Below, piece after piece: positions 1 through 7,161 of a stretch of 12,530 bases of DNA. The stretch covers positions 1-12,530 of the forward strand of contig JAEYAO010000085.1 of the NCBI GenBank assembly GCA_023456105.1, written 5' to 3'. Made by a program: the position numbers and the translations under genes. The notes below the pieces were generated by a model. It worked only from the letters and a program-made list of their open reading frames with translations. It searched no databases and was not told where the DNA came from. The DNA is from Pseudomonadota bacterium. GTDB lineage: Bacteria; Pseudomonadota; Alphaproteobacteria; Caulobacterales; Caulobacteraceae. Numbering within the stretch: position 1 is the first letter of the stretch; each line of letters opens with the position of its first letter.

Positions 1-62
1 CCGGCCTCCTGCTCCCGCAAGATCCCGATGATTTGCTCTTCCGTGAACCTTGATCGCTTCAT
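1..62 (-). CDS. IS3-family transposase OrfA, N-terminal fragment
   Basis: The minus strand from 62 encodes MKRSRFTEEQIIGILREQEA before leaving the window. This is the typical opening of IS3-family OrfA, the helix-turn-helix DNA-binding subunit that binds the element's ends and is usually joined to the DDE catalytic OrfB by a programmed frameshift. Only about 20 codons are visible, so whether the gene is intact cannot be judged. The start lies just inside the terminal inverted repeat, as usual for this family. The family call is confident from the conserved N-terminus; the exact element is not identified. Confidence 0.85.
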   Translation of the reverse strand, partial: MKRSRFTEEQIIGILREQEA

Positions 63-120
63 TCTGTCCGTCCTTCGTTGGGCGGACTCTAGCTATTCCT
101 GGAGGAGTTTCAGGGGGTCA
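1..120 (-). mobile_element. IS3-family insertion sequence, 5' end (partial)
   Basis: This is the terminal part of an insertion sequence whose body lies to the left of the window. Read on the minus strand, it begins with TGACCCCCTGAAACTCC, the kind of TGA...TCA-bounded terminal inverted repeat seen in IS3-family elements (positions about 98-120, ending in the plus-strand bases GGGGGTCA). About 58 bases further in is the start codon of an IS3-type orfA. The outer boundary is placed at 120 from the terminal TCA. The target-site duplication cannot be checked because the other end is not in view. The subgroup is uncertain; the OrfA start resembles IS407-like members. Confidence 0.85.
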
Positions 121-121
121 C

Positions 122-190
122 GTCAACGGGCAGCCGATCAGCAGTCTGACGGTGCTGATTCGTTCAGGCGGCGAAGCGCTGGAAAGCTGA
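122..190 (+). pseudogene. possible C-terminal stump of a gene cut by the IS
   Basis: Directly beside the IS end an open frame reads VNGQPISSLTVLIRSGGEAL, then Glu-Ser and a TGA stop at 188-190, about 20 bases before the convergent tRNA-Asn. It has no start codon of its own. It could be the last 22 codons of a chromosomal gene whose body was displaced or removed by the IS. A frame this short can arise by chance in GC-rich DNA, and the protein is not recognised, so this is a weak inference from position and composition. Confidence 0.25.
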
Positions 191-210
191 ACAAGATCAA
201 ACCCAAGCAG

Positions 211-285
211 TGGCTCCGCGGGTAGGATTCGAACCTACGACCAGCCGATTAACAGTCGGCTGCTCTACCACTGAGCTACCGCGGA
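211..285 (-). tRNA. tRNA-Asn (anticodon GTT)
   Basis: The reverse complement folds as a complete 75-base tRNA: acceptor stem TCCGCGG paired with CCGCGGA, a D arm starting AGCTCAGT, an anticodon arm CCGACTGTTAATCGG with anticodon GTT (plus-strand 251-253), and a T arm with GGTTCGAATCC. The 3' CCA is encoded (plus-strand 211-213). Specificity for Asn follows from the GTT anticodon. It is transcribed leftward, away from the divergent TrmH-family gene, and has a good promoter just upstream. Confidence 0.97.
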
Positions 286-306
286 ACAGCTGCTCGGGAG
301 GCGGGC

Positions 307-335
307 CTATAGCAGCGCCTTTTCGGATTGCGCAA
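307..335 (-). promoter_or_regulatory. sigma70-type promoter for tRNA-Asn
   Basis: On the minus strand, TTGCGC (plus 330-335) and CTATAG (plus 307-312) are separated by 17 bases, a good match to housekeeping -35/-10 spacing. Transcription would begin near 300, leaving a short 5' leader before the mature tRNA end at 285. The assignment rests on sequence match and position only. The box lies in the spacer shared with the divergent methyltransferase gene that starts at 358. Confidence 0.6.
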
Positions 336-357
336 CGGCTAAGTGTAAGAAAACCGC

Positions 358-1176
358 ATGATCCGCATCGACGACCCCGAAGACCCTCGCATCAGCGCCT
401 TTCGCGACATCCGCGAGCGAGACCTGACCGGCCGTCAGGGCCTGTTCATCGCGGAAGGGGAGGTGGTGGTGCGGGTGCTGGCCTCGGCCGTCTCCCGGTG
501 TCGGACGCGCGCCCTGCTGTTGGCGGACACCAGGGCCGAGGCGATGGCGGATGTGGCCCGCAGCGTGGAGGCGCCGACCTATGTCGCGCCGCAGGCGGTG
601 CTGGACCGGATCGCCGGCTTTCCGCTGCACCGGGGCATCCTGGCGCTGGGCGAGAAGCCCCGGCCGCAGGGCGTCGATGAGCTGCTGGCCGACGCGGGAG
701 AGGATGCGGTGGTGGTGGTCGCCTCCGCCATCGGCAATCACGACAACATGGGCGGGCTGTTCCGCAACGCGGCGGCGTTCGGCGCGCACGCGGTGCTGCT
801 GGACGAGCGATGCTGCGATCCCTTCTACCGCAAGGCCATCCGGGTGTCGGTCGGGGCGGTGCTGAGGACGCCCTTCGCCGTCGGCGGATCGGCCGGCGAC
901 CTGGTGCAGCGGCTGATCGCCCGCGGGTTCGAGGTGCTGGCCCTGACGCCGAGCGCATCGGAGACTCTGGCCGCCTATCGCCGCGGAGGTCCTGTCGCAA
1001 TCGTGCTGGGCTCGGAGGGGCCGGGCCTGCCGACGGATGTGATCGCCCGCTGCCGCGCGGTCGGCGTTCCGATGCACGGCGGATTCGATTCGCTGAACGT
1101 GGCGGCGACAAGCGCCATCGCCCTGCATCACCTGACCAGCCCGGCGCTGAGCGGGCCGGGACGGAGCTGCGGGTAG
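358..1176 (+). CDS. TrmH/SpoU-family RNA 2'-O-methyltransferase
   Basis: This 272-residue protein is a SPOUT-class RNA ribose methyltransferase that uses SAM to methylate a 2'-OH in tRNA or rRNA. The N-terminal part (about residues 15-100, including FIAEGEVVVRVL) resembles the SpoU substrate-binding domain. The C-terminal knot carries the three family motifs: NHDNMGGLFRNAAAFGA (127-143) with Arg136, VLGSEGPGLP (216-225), and DSLNVAATSAIAL (244-256). Length is normal. The exact target nucleotide (TrmH, RlmB or another) cannot be told from sequence alone. The start at 358 has only a weak ribosome-binding site but suits the domain start. The gene ends 14 bases before the convergent tRNA-Cys and is flanked by tRNA genes on both sides. 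Confidence 0.92.
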   Translation: MIRIDDPEDPRISAFRDIRERDLTGRQGLFIAEGEVVVRVLASAVSRCRTRALLLADTRAEAMADVARSVEAPTYVAPQAVLDRIAGFPLHRGILALGEKPRPQGVDELLADAGEDAVVVVASAIGNHDNMGGLFRNAAAFGAHAVLLDERCCDPFYRKAIRVSVGAVLRTPFAVGGSAGDLVQRLIARGFEVLALTPSASETLAAYRRGGPVAIVLGSEGPGLPTDVIARCRAVGVPMHGGFDSLNVAATSAIALHHLTSPALSGPGRSCG

Positions 1177-1190
1177 GGGGACGATCGCGA

Positions 1191-1264
1191 TGGAGGCCTG
1201 ACCGGGAATCGAACCCGGGTGCAAGGATTTGCAGTCCTCTGCGTCACCACTCCGCCATCAGGCC
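1191..1264 (-). tRNA. tRNA-Cys (anticodon GCA)
   Basis: The reverse complement forms a 74-base tRNA: acceptor GGCCTGA paired with TCAGGCC, discriminator T as expected for tRNA-Cys, an anticodon arm AGGACTGCAAATCCT with anticodon GCA (plus-strand 1230-1232), and a T arm with GGTTCGATTCC. The CCA end is encoded (plus-strand 1191-1193). It converges on the methyltransferase gene ending at 1176. I found no convincing promoter for it in 1265-1392; TTGCGG with a downstream TGATAG on the minus strand has poor spacing. Confidence 0.97.
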
Positions 1265-1318
1265 GCTGCCCTTTTGAAGGGGCGGTCCATCGCGAGGGGC
1301 GTTCGCTATCAGATCGGA

Positions 1319-1346
1319 TTGTCCGCCGCAACGCGCGGACCTATAA
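1319..1346 (+). promoter_or_regulatory. putative promoter with internal palindrome, upstream of pcm-like gene
   Basis: TTGTCC (1319-1324) and CTATAA (1341-1346) are separated by 16 bases, a fair housekeeping promoter about 45 bases before the start at 1393. The spacer holds inverted arms GTCCGC (1321-1326) and GCGGAC (1335-1340), which could be a repressor or activator site between the -35 and -10 boxes. Both readings are inferred from sequence pattern; such palindromes also occur by chance in GC-rich DNA. Confidence 0.4.
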
Positions 1347-1392
1347 GCGCGCCAAGTTTTACGCTGATCGCTTCTTCCCCAAGGCTGTTCCG

Positions 1393-2022
1393 ATGGATTT
1401 CACCGCCGCGCGCAAGGTCATGGTCGATTCGCAGGTGCGGGTGAACGACGTCACCGACCGCGCCCTGCAGGCCGCCCTGCTGGTCGTCCCGCGCGAACGC
1501 TTCTGTGATCCGGAGCGGGCGTTCGCCGCCTATGCCGAGGCGCCGGTCCAGATCGCCGGCGACCGACGGCTGATGGAGGCGCGCGACGTGGCCAAGCTGC
1601 TGCAGGCGCTGGATGTGCGCGAGGGCGAGCGTGCGCTGGCCATCGCCGCCCCCTACGCCGCCGCCGTGCTGCAGCGCATGAAGGCGGTGGTCACCGCGCA
1701 GGAAGCCGATCAGGCGGTCATGGACGTGGTCGCTCCCGCGCTGGCCGACGAGGGCGTGCAGACGGTGGTCGCGCCGCTGGATCAGCCGCATGGCGAGAGC
1801 TGGGACATCATCGTCAGCGAAGGTGCGGTGGCCGTGCGGCCGGACGCCTGGATCGAAAAGCTGCGGGTCGGCGGCCGCCTGGCGGTGGTGGAACGGCAAG
1901 GCCCCGTCGGTAAAGCCGTGCTGTATGTGCGGGGGCGTGAGGGCCTGTCCCGCCGGCCGCTGTTTGATTCGTCGCCGGCGGTGCTCGAAACGATGACGCC
2001 GGCGCCGCAGTTCGTGCTCTGA
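1393..2022 (+). CDS. PCMT-like (protein-L-isoaspartate O-methyltransferase family) protein
   Basis: This 209-residue protein begins MDFTAARKVMVDSQVRVNDV and belongs to the alphaproteobacterial branch of the protein-L-isoaspartate O-methyltransferase family often found next to tolC. Canonical members use SAM to methylate isoaspartyl residues in damaged proteins. The N-terminal VDSQVR...VPRERF segment (11-37) and the fold order fit the family. The SAM-binding motif I, normally like LEIGTGSG, reads ALAIAAPYAAAV (81-92) and lacks the glycine-rich loop, so classical activity is doubtful. ATG 1393 was chosen over an in-frame extension to 1219, because that extension would run through tRNA-Cys and the Met start fits the family. 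TolC follows after a 106-base spacer, so cotranscription is possible. Confidence 0.82.
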   Translation: MDFTAARKVMVDSQVRVNDVTDRALQAALLVVPRERFCDPERAFAAYAEAPVQIAGDRRLMEARDVAKLLQALDVREGERALAIAAPYAAAVLQRMKAVVTAQEADQAVMDVVAPALADEGVQTVVAPLDQPHGESWDIIVSEGAVAVRPDAWIEKLRVGGRLAVVERQGPVGKAVLYVRGREGLSRRPLFDSSPAVLETMTPAPQFVL

Positions 2023-2044
2023 GCGACAGCCAGCGTGAAGAAAA

Positions 2045-2081
2045 CTTAACTGGCGCGGCGTCAGGCTAGACGCCAGTTAGG
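2045..2081 (+). promoter_or_regulatory. overlapping inverted repeats upstream of tolC-like gene
   Basis: TAACTGGCG (2047-2055) and CGCCAGTTA (2071-2079) are perfect 9-base inverted arms 15 bases apart, and C2045/G2081 extend the pairing. A second hairpin, GGCGTC (2057-2062) with GACGCC (2069-2074), uses part of the same right arm, so the two folds exclude each other. The site lies 50 bases before the tolC start. It could be a dimeric repressor operator or an RNA switch/attenuator. There is no T-run, so it is not a standard terminator. Its function is inferred from position. Confidence 0.45.
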
Positions 2082-2128
2082 CTGCTACGGAATTCGACGT
2101 CGACGGCCGGCGTCAACGAGGACGGACT

Positions 2129-3649
2129 ATGTTGAAACGCAAGCTTGGCCTGACGTCGGTGGCGGTGGTCGCCCTGTCGGTCGCTCTGGCGCAGCCCGCC
2201 TCGGCGGAAACGCTGCGCGAGGCGATTGCGCTGGCCTATCAGACCAACCCCAACCTCCTGGCGCAGCGCGCAAATCAACGCGCCCTGGACGAGAGTGTGG
2301 TTCAAGCGCGTGCTGGACTGCGCCCTCAGGTCAGCGCCTCGGGCAGTGTCGGCTATTCGCGCGTCTGGGCGCCCGATGCGACCGTGACCGGCCCGACCGG
2401 CGCGCCGATCACAGTGTCCGGCGACTCCGACAGCGACACCGCCGATGTGGGGGTCAGCGTTTCGCAGAACATCTGGACCGGCGGGCGCACCTCGCTGGCG
2501 ATCGACGCGGCTCTGGCCAATGTTCTGGCCGGGCGAGAGAACCTGCGTGACATCGAGCAGCAGGTGATGGTTTCGGCCATCCAGGCCTACGTCAACGTCA
2601 CCCGCGACCTGGAGATCCTGCGCATCCGCCAGGAGAACCTGACCGTGCTGCAGCGGCAGCTGGAGGAGACCAGCGCGCGGTTCGAGGTCGGCGAAATCAC
2701 CCGCACGGACGTCGCCCAGGCCGAGGCCAGCCTGGCCCAGTCGCAGGCGGACCTCGCCAACGCCCAGGCCCAGCTGTCGATCAGCCGCGCCAACTACGCC
2801 GCCGTTGTTGGCCAGGCGCCGGCCGATCTGGAGGCCGCGCCGGTTCTCCCGCCCATCCCGACCGAGTTCGAAACGGCGCTTGACCAGGCGCTGGCCGCCA
2901 ATCCCGGCATCCTGGCGGCCACCTACAACCAGCAGGCGGCGGAGGCGGCGGTGGCCCAGGCGCGCGCCGAATATCTGCCGTCCGCGCGGCTGGCGGCGTC
3001 CTACGGCGCCTCGACCTCCAATCTCGGCGACCTGGGAGAGCTGGCCGACCGACAGGCGTTCACCGCCACGGCCTCGGTCTCGGTGCCGCTGTTCACCGGC
3101 GGGCTGAACCGCTCGCGCGTGGCCCAGGCGCTGGAGCGCGCCAACGCCGCCCAGATCGGCGTCGAGGGCGAGCGCCGCGGCGTGCTGCAAAGCGTCAGCT
3201 CGGCCTACGCCCAGGTGCTGTCGGCGCAATCGACGCTGGCGGCGGGCGAGGAGGCGGTTCGCGCCGCATCGGTCGCGGCCGAGGGCGTGCGGCAGGAGGC
3301 GCAGGTCGGCCTGCGCACCACGCTGGACGTGCTGCAGCAGGAGCTGACGCTGCGCTCGTCGCAGGTGACCCTGGCCTCGGCCCGCGCCAACGAATACGTC
3401 GCCAAGGCCTCGCTGCTGGCCGCCATGGGCCGACTGGGCGGACCGGACCTCGATCCGACGCTGCCCGCCTACGATCCGGCCGCCAACTACGAGCAGGTCA
3501 AGGGTCGCGGGGGCCTGCCCTGGGACGGCGTGGTCGAGACGCTGGACCGGATCGGCGCGCCGGTGGTGGTCGAGACCCCGGACACGGCCGATGCGCCCAT
3601 CGACGGCCAGCTGAAGCGCCAGGTCGTCCAGACCGCCCCGGCGTCCTGA
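2129..3649 (+). CDS. tolC: TolC-family outer-membrane efflux/secretion channel
   Basis: This 506-residue outer-membrane protein belongs to the TolC/RsaF family, trimeric channels that carry type I secretion substrates or drugs across the outer membrane with an inner-membrane pump. The signal peptide is residues 1-26 (KRK, hydrophobic core, ASA cleavage site before ETLREA). The mature protein opens with the family-typical TLREAIALAYQTNPNL. Two similar helical-hairpin halves follow, rich in Ala/Gln heptads, each with a beta segment ending in aromatic/threonine-rich membrane-type stretches (SVSQNIWTGGRTS; SVSVPLFTGGLNRS). A good ribosome-binding site, GAGGA (2118-2122), precedes the ATG. No ABC transporter or adaptor partner is in the window, so the substrate is unknown. 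The position before popZ matches my memory of the second TolC-like gene (rsaFb) in Caulobacter. Confidence 0.92.
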   Translation: MLKRKLGLTSVAVVALSVALAQPASAETLREAIALAYQTNPNLLAQRANQRALDESVVQARAGLRPQVSASGSVGYSRVWAPDATVTGPTGAPITVSGDSDSDTADVGVSVSQNIWTGGRTSLAIDAALANVLAGRENLRDIEQQVMVSAIQAYVNVTRDLEILRIRQENLTVLQRQLEETSARFEVGEITRTDVAQAEASLAQSQADLANAQAQLSISRANYAAVVGQAPADLEAAPVLPPIPTEFETALDQALAANPGILAATYNQQAAEAAVAQARAEYLPSARLAASYGASTSNLGDLGELADRQAFTATASVSVPLFTGGLNRSRVAQALERANAAQIGVEGERRGVLQSVSSAYAQVLSAQSTLAAGEEAVRAASVAAEGVRQEAQVGLRTTLDVLQQELTLRSSQVTLASARANEYVAKASLLAAMGRLGGPDLDPTLPAYDPAANYEQVKGRGGLPWDGVVETLDRIGAPVVVETPDTADAPIDGQLKRQVVQTAPAS

Positions 3650-3662
3650 TCGCCTTCAGCGT

Positions 3663-3690
3663 CAAGGCCCGTTGATTCCGACGGGCGTTG
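3663..3690 (+). other. hairpin between tolC and popZ enclosing a GATTC site
   Basis: GCCCGT (3667-3672) pairs with ACGGGC (3681-3686). After one G/G mismatch, CAA (3663-3665) pairs with TTG (3688-3690). The loop contains GATTC (3674-3678), which matches GANTC, the CcrM methylation target in Caulobacterales. There is no T-tract, so it is not a clear intrinsic terminator. It may stabilise the tolC mRNA end or lie in the popZ promoter region. Confidence 0.35.
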
Positions 3691-3769
3691 ATGCGACGAC
3701 AGGGCGTCCAGGCATGGCGACGCCGCTTCGCCCGCCGCCATTCTTTCGATCTTCTCTCGGGGTTTCGCC

Positions 3770-4357
3770 ATGACCGACCAGTCCCAGGAACCGACCATGG
3801 AAGAGATCCTGGCGTCGATTCGCCGGATCATCTCCGAGGACGACGCGCCGGCGGACACCGCCGGAACGACGCCGCCGGCCGCCACCGCGTCCGCCGAGGA
3901 AGACACGCCGGCAGAGGCGCCGACCAGCTTCGCTCCGCCCGCCGAGCCCGAGCCGCCGGCCGGCGAGGACGACGTGCTGGAACTGACCGACCGCTATGAG
4001 GCGCCGAGCGAGAGCATTGGCGACCTGGACGTGATGGACCCGGCAGATGCGCCGTTCCCGGCCGCGCCGCACCCGACCCCGGCCGACGACGCGACGCACG
4101 CCTCGCCCGCATACGACACCCTGGTCGGCGACAGCGCCGCCGCCAGCGCGGCCTCGGCGTTCGCGGGTCTCGCCGCCTCGTTCAAGAAGCCCGAGCCGGC
4201 TTCCGAAGAGGGACCGGGCATCGGGGGCGTCACCGTCGAGGAGCTGGCGCGCCAGCTGCTGCGGCCGATGCTCAAGGACTGGCTGGACGCCCACCTGCCG
4301 GCCATCGTCGAGGCCCAGGTACGCAAGGAAGTCGAACGCATCGCGCGCAGCGCCTAG
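3770..4357 (+). CDS. popZ: PopZ, polar organizing protein (DUF2497 family)
   Basis: This 195-residue acidic, proline-rich protein is the self-assembling pole organiser of Caulobacterales. It forms a polar condensate that anchors the centromere-ParB complex and recruits signalling proteins. The N-terminal helix MTDQSQEPTMEEILASIRRI (1-20) followed by ISEDDAP is the client-binding region and is nearly the sequence I recall from Caulobacter. Residues about 27-110 form the disordered Pro/Glu/Asp-rich linker. Residues about 120-140 (SAAASAASAFAGLAASF) and 154-193 (VTVEELARQLLRPMLKDWL, then IVEAQVRKEVERIARS) form the C-terminal oligomerisation helices. It is slightly longer than the Caulobacter protein (about 177 residues), mainly in the linker. 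It sits between tolC and valS, and a strong terminator follows it, suggesting independent control. Confidence 0.95.
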   Translation: MTDQSQEPTMEEILASIRRIISEDDAPADTAGTTPPAATASAEEDTPAEAPTSFAPPAEPEPPAGEDDVLELTDRYEAPSESIGDLDVMDPADAPFPAAPHPTPADDATHASPAYDTLVGDSAAASAASAFAGLAASFKKPEPASEEGPGIGGVTVEELARQLLRPMLKDWLDAHLPAIVEAQVRKEVERIARSA

Positions 4358-4384
4358 CCCTTCGCTTCAGCCGAGACTAATCCG

Positions 4385-4420
4385 AGGGGCGGCTCCTGAA
4401 GGGGCCGCCCCTTCGCATTT
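4385..4420 (+). terminator. intrinsic terminator between popZ and valS
   Basis: A 12-base-pair stem (4385-4396 with 4401-4412, one G-T pair) closes a TGAA tetraloop and is followed by TTCGCATTT. The core arms are GGGGCGGC and GCCGCCCC. It starts 28 bases after the popZ stop and ends before the valS start at 4437. This is the strongest terminator-like hairpin in the window, though its T-tract is interrupted. Confidence 0.8.
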
Positions 4421-4436
4421 CCGAAGACACACCGTC

Positions 4437-7160
4437 ATGCTTGAAAAAACCTTCGATCCCCAGGCCGCCGAGCCGCGTCTCTATGCGCAATGGGAGGAAA
4501 GCGGCCTGTTCGCGCCGCGCGCCGCGCAGGCGACCGACGGCGCGGCCGACGCCTATTCGATCGTCATCCCGCCGCCGAATGTGACGGGTTCGCTGCACAT
4601 CGGGCATGCGCTGAACAACACGCTGCAGGACATCCTGGCCCGCTATCACCGGATGCGGGGCAAGGCGGTGCTGTGGCTGCCCGGCACGGATCACGCCGGC
4701 ATCGCCACCCAGATGGTGGTCGAGCGCAAGCTGGCGGCGGATGGAAACATCGGCCGGCGCGACATGGGCCGGGACGCTTTCGTGCAGAAGGTCTGGGAAT
4801 GGAAGGCCGAGAGCGGCGGGACCATCGTCCAGCAGCTGCGCCGTCTGGGCGCCTCCTGCGACTGGTCGCGCGAACGCTTCACCCTGGACGAGGGGCTGAA
4901 CGCCGCCGTTCGCAAGGTGTTCGTGCAACTGCACAAGGAAGGGCTGATCTACCGCGACAAGCGGCTGGTGAACTGGGACCCGCACTTCCAGACCGCCATC
5001 TCGGACCTGGAGGTCGAGCAGCGCGAGGTCGACGGCGCCTACTGGCATTTCGCCTATCCGCTGGCCGACGGCGTGACGTATCAGCATCCGATCGCCTTCG
5101 GCGAAGAGGGCGAGGCGACCGAGTGGGAGATGCGCGACTTCATCGTTGTGGCGACCACTCGACCGGAGACCATGCTGGGCGACACCGGCGTGGCGGTGCA
5201 TCCGGACGACGCGCGCTACGCCGGGCTGGTCGGCAAGTTCGTGACCCTGCCGATCACCGGCCGTCGCATCCCGATCGTGGCCGACGAATACGCCGATCCG
5301 ACCAAGGGTTCGGGCGCGGTGAAGATCACCCCGGCGCACGACTTCAACGACTTCGGCGTCGGCAAGCGGGCCGGGCTGGAGGCGCTGAACGTCATGGACG
5401 CCTTCGGCCGCATCACCGACGGCGACACGCCGGATGTGCCAGGCGACTATGTCGGCATGGACCGCTTCGCCGCGCGCAAGGCCATCGTCGCCCGCGCCGA
5501 GGAAGAGGGCTGGCTGCGCGAGATCGAGAAGACCAAGCACGTTGTGCCACACGGCGATCGCTCGGGCGTGGTCATCGAGCCGTGGCTGACGGACCAGTGG
5601 TACGTCGACGCCCACACTCTTGCTCAGCCGGCGCTGAAGGCGGTGGAGCAGGGCGACACGGTGTTCGAGCCGAAGTCCTACGAAAAGATCTATTTCGAAT
5701 GGCTGCGCAACATCGAGCCGTGGTGCATCTCGCGCCAGCTGTGGTGGGGCCATCAGATCCCCGCCTGGTATGACGAGGACGGCGCGGTCTATGTCGCCGA
5801 AACCGAGGACGAGGCGATCGCCGCGTCCGGCGGAAAGACGCTGCGCCGCGACGAGGACGTTCTCGACACCTGGTTCTCCTCGGCCCTGTGGCCCTTTTCG
5901 ACCATGGGCTGGCCGGAGAAGACCGAGGACCTCCAGCGGTTCTATCCGACCAGCGACCTGGTCACGGCGGCGGACATCATCTTCTTCTGGGTCGCCCGGA
6001 TGATGATGATGGGCCAGCACTTCATGGGCGAGGTCCCGTTCAGGCGGGTCATCATCAACGGCCTGGTCCGCGACGAGAAGGGCCAGAAGATGAGCAAGTC
6101 CAAGGGGAACGTCATCGATCCCTTGGGCATCATCGACGAACTGGGCGCCGACCCCTTGCGCTTCACCATGGCGATCCTGTCGGGCACGCGCGACATCAAG
6201 CTGTCGAAGCAGCGGATCGAGGGCTACCGCAACTTCGGCACCAAGCTGTGGAACGCCGCGCGGTTCAGCCAGATGAACGGCTGCGCCCGCGTCGACGGCT
6301 TCGATCCCGCGACTGTGGACGGCACGATCAACCGCTGGATCCGCGGCGAACTCACCAAAGCCGAACGCGCCGTGTCCGAAGCCATTGAAGGCGGCCGGTT
6401 CGACGATGCGGCGGGCGCGCTCTACCGCTTCATCTGGAACGTCTTCTGCGACTGGTATCTGGAGCTGGCCAAGCCGGTGTTCCAGGGCGCGGACGAAGCC
6501 GCCAAGGCCGAGACCCGCGCCACCGCCGCCTGGACGCTGGACCAGACGCTGAAGCTGCTGCACCCGGTCATGCCCTACATCACCGAGGAGTTGTGGGCGG
6601 AACTCGGCAAGGCCGGGCCGGCGCGCGAGAGCCTGCTGATCGGCGCCGAATGGCCGGGGCTGCCCGACAGTTTCGTGGACGCCGAAGCCGAGGCCGAGAT
6701 CGGCTGGCTGGTCGATCTGGTCACCGAAGTGCGCGCCCTGCGCGGCGAGATGAACGTGCCGCCCTCGGCCAAGCCGCCGTTGACGTTCGTGTCGCCGGAC
6801 GCGGCGGGCGCCGAGCGCATCGCCCGCCACCGCGACCTGATCCTGACCCTGGCGCGGGTCGCCAGTCTCGACACCGCCGATGCGGCGCCAGCCGGCGCGG
6901 TGACGCTGGTGGCGGGCGGGACCACGGTCGCCCTGTCGCTGGCCGGCATCATCGACCTGGCGGCCGAACGCGGTCGTCTCGAAAAGGAGATCGCCGCCTT
7001 CGACAGCGACATCGGCCATGTGAACAAGAAGCTCGGCAACCCCAACTTCGTCTCCCGCGCCGCGCCTGAGGTGGTCGAGGAGCAGCGCGCCAAACTGGCC
7101 GAGGCCGAGGCCGGCAAGACCAAGCTGCAGGCGGCGCTGACGCGGCTGGAGGCGCTGTGA
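4437..7160 (+). CDS. valS: valyl-tRNA synthetase
   Basis: This 907-residue class I aminoacyl-tRNA synthetase charges tRNA-Val with valine in the cytoplasm. The Rossmann signature is PPPNVTGSLHIGHAL (45-59; HIGH at 54-57), followed by GTDHAGIATQ. The editing (CP1) domain carries TTRPETMLGDTGVAVHPDD, which removes mischarged threonine. Next come WCISRQLWWGHQIPAWY and the second ATP-binding signature KMSKS (551-555). The C-terminal anticodon-binding domain (WNVFCDWYLELAKP) and a long coiled coil (about 840-907) complete a normal bacterial ValRS. The ATG at 4437 was chosen over an in-frame extension to 4047, because the extension overlaps popZ and the terminator while MLEKTFDPQAAEPRLYAQWE is the usual ValRS opening. 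The ribosome-binding site is weak. Confidence 0.98.
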   Translation: MLEKTFDPQAAEPRLYAQWEESGLFAPRAAQATDGAADAYSIVIPPPNVTGSLHIGHALNNTLQDILARYHRMRGKAVLWLPGTDHAGIATQMVVERKLAADGNIGRRDMGRDAFVQKVWEWKAESGGTIVQQLRRLGASCDWSRERFTLDEGLNAAVRKVFVQLHKEGLIYRDKRLVNWDPHFQTAISDLEVEQREVDGAYWHFAYPLADGVTYQHPIAFGEEGEATEWEMRDFIVVATTRPETMLGDTGVAVHPDDARYAGLVGKFVTLPITGRRIPIVADEYADPTKGSGAVKITPAHDFNDFGVGKRAGLEALNVMDAFGRITDGDTPDVPGDYVGMDRFAARKAIVARAEEEGWLREIEKTKHVVPHGDRSGVVIEPWLTDQWYVDAHTLAQPALKAVEQGDTVFEPKSYEKIYFEWLRNIEPWCISRQLWWGHQIPAWYDEDGAVYVAETEDEAIAASGGKTLRRDEDVLDTWFSSALWPFSTMGWPEKTEDLQRFYPTSDLVTAADIIFFWVARMMMMGQHFMGEVPFRRVIINGLVRDEKGQKMSKSKGNVIDPLGIIDELGADPLRFTMAILSGTRDIKLSKQRIEGYRNFGTKLWNAARFSQMNGCARVDGFDPATVDGTINRWIRGELTKAERAVSEAIEGGRFDDAAGALYRFIWNVFCDWYLELAKPVFQGADEAAKAETRATAAWTLDQTLKLLHPVMPYITEELWAELGKAGPARESLLIGAEWPGLPDSFVDAEAEAEIGWLVDLVTEVRALRGEMNVPPSAKPPLTFVSPDAAGAERIARHRDLILTLARVASLDTADAAPAGAVTLVAGGTTVALSLAGIIDLAAERGRLEKEIAAFDSDIGHVNKKLGNPNFVSRAAPEVVEEQRAKLAEAEAGKTKLQAALTRLEAL

Positions 7161-7161
7161 T

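Noticed and set aside
307..1224. 305-codon minus-strand frame opposite the TrmH-family gene
   Set aside because: It runs through parts of tRNA-Cys and the tRNA-Asn promoter and has no recognisable domains; it is an antisense shadow.
1219..1392. N-terminal extension of the pcm-like frame to 1219
   Set aside because: It would translate through the tRNA-Cys gene and the likely promoter; MDFTAARK at 1393 is the family start.
4047..4436. N-terminal extension of valS to 4047
   Set aside because: It overlaps popZ and the terminator and is Arg/Pro-rich out-of-frame popZ sequence.
4377..7019. 880-codon open frame on the minus strand opposite valS
   Set aside because: High-GC codon use on the plus strand keeps the antisense frame open; its product is low-complexity and matches no family, while the plus strand is an unmistakable ValRS.
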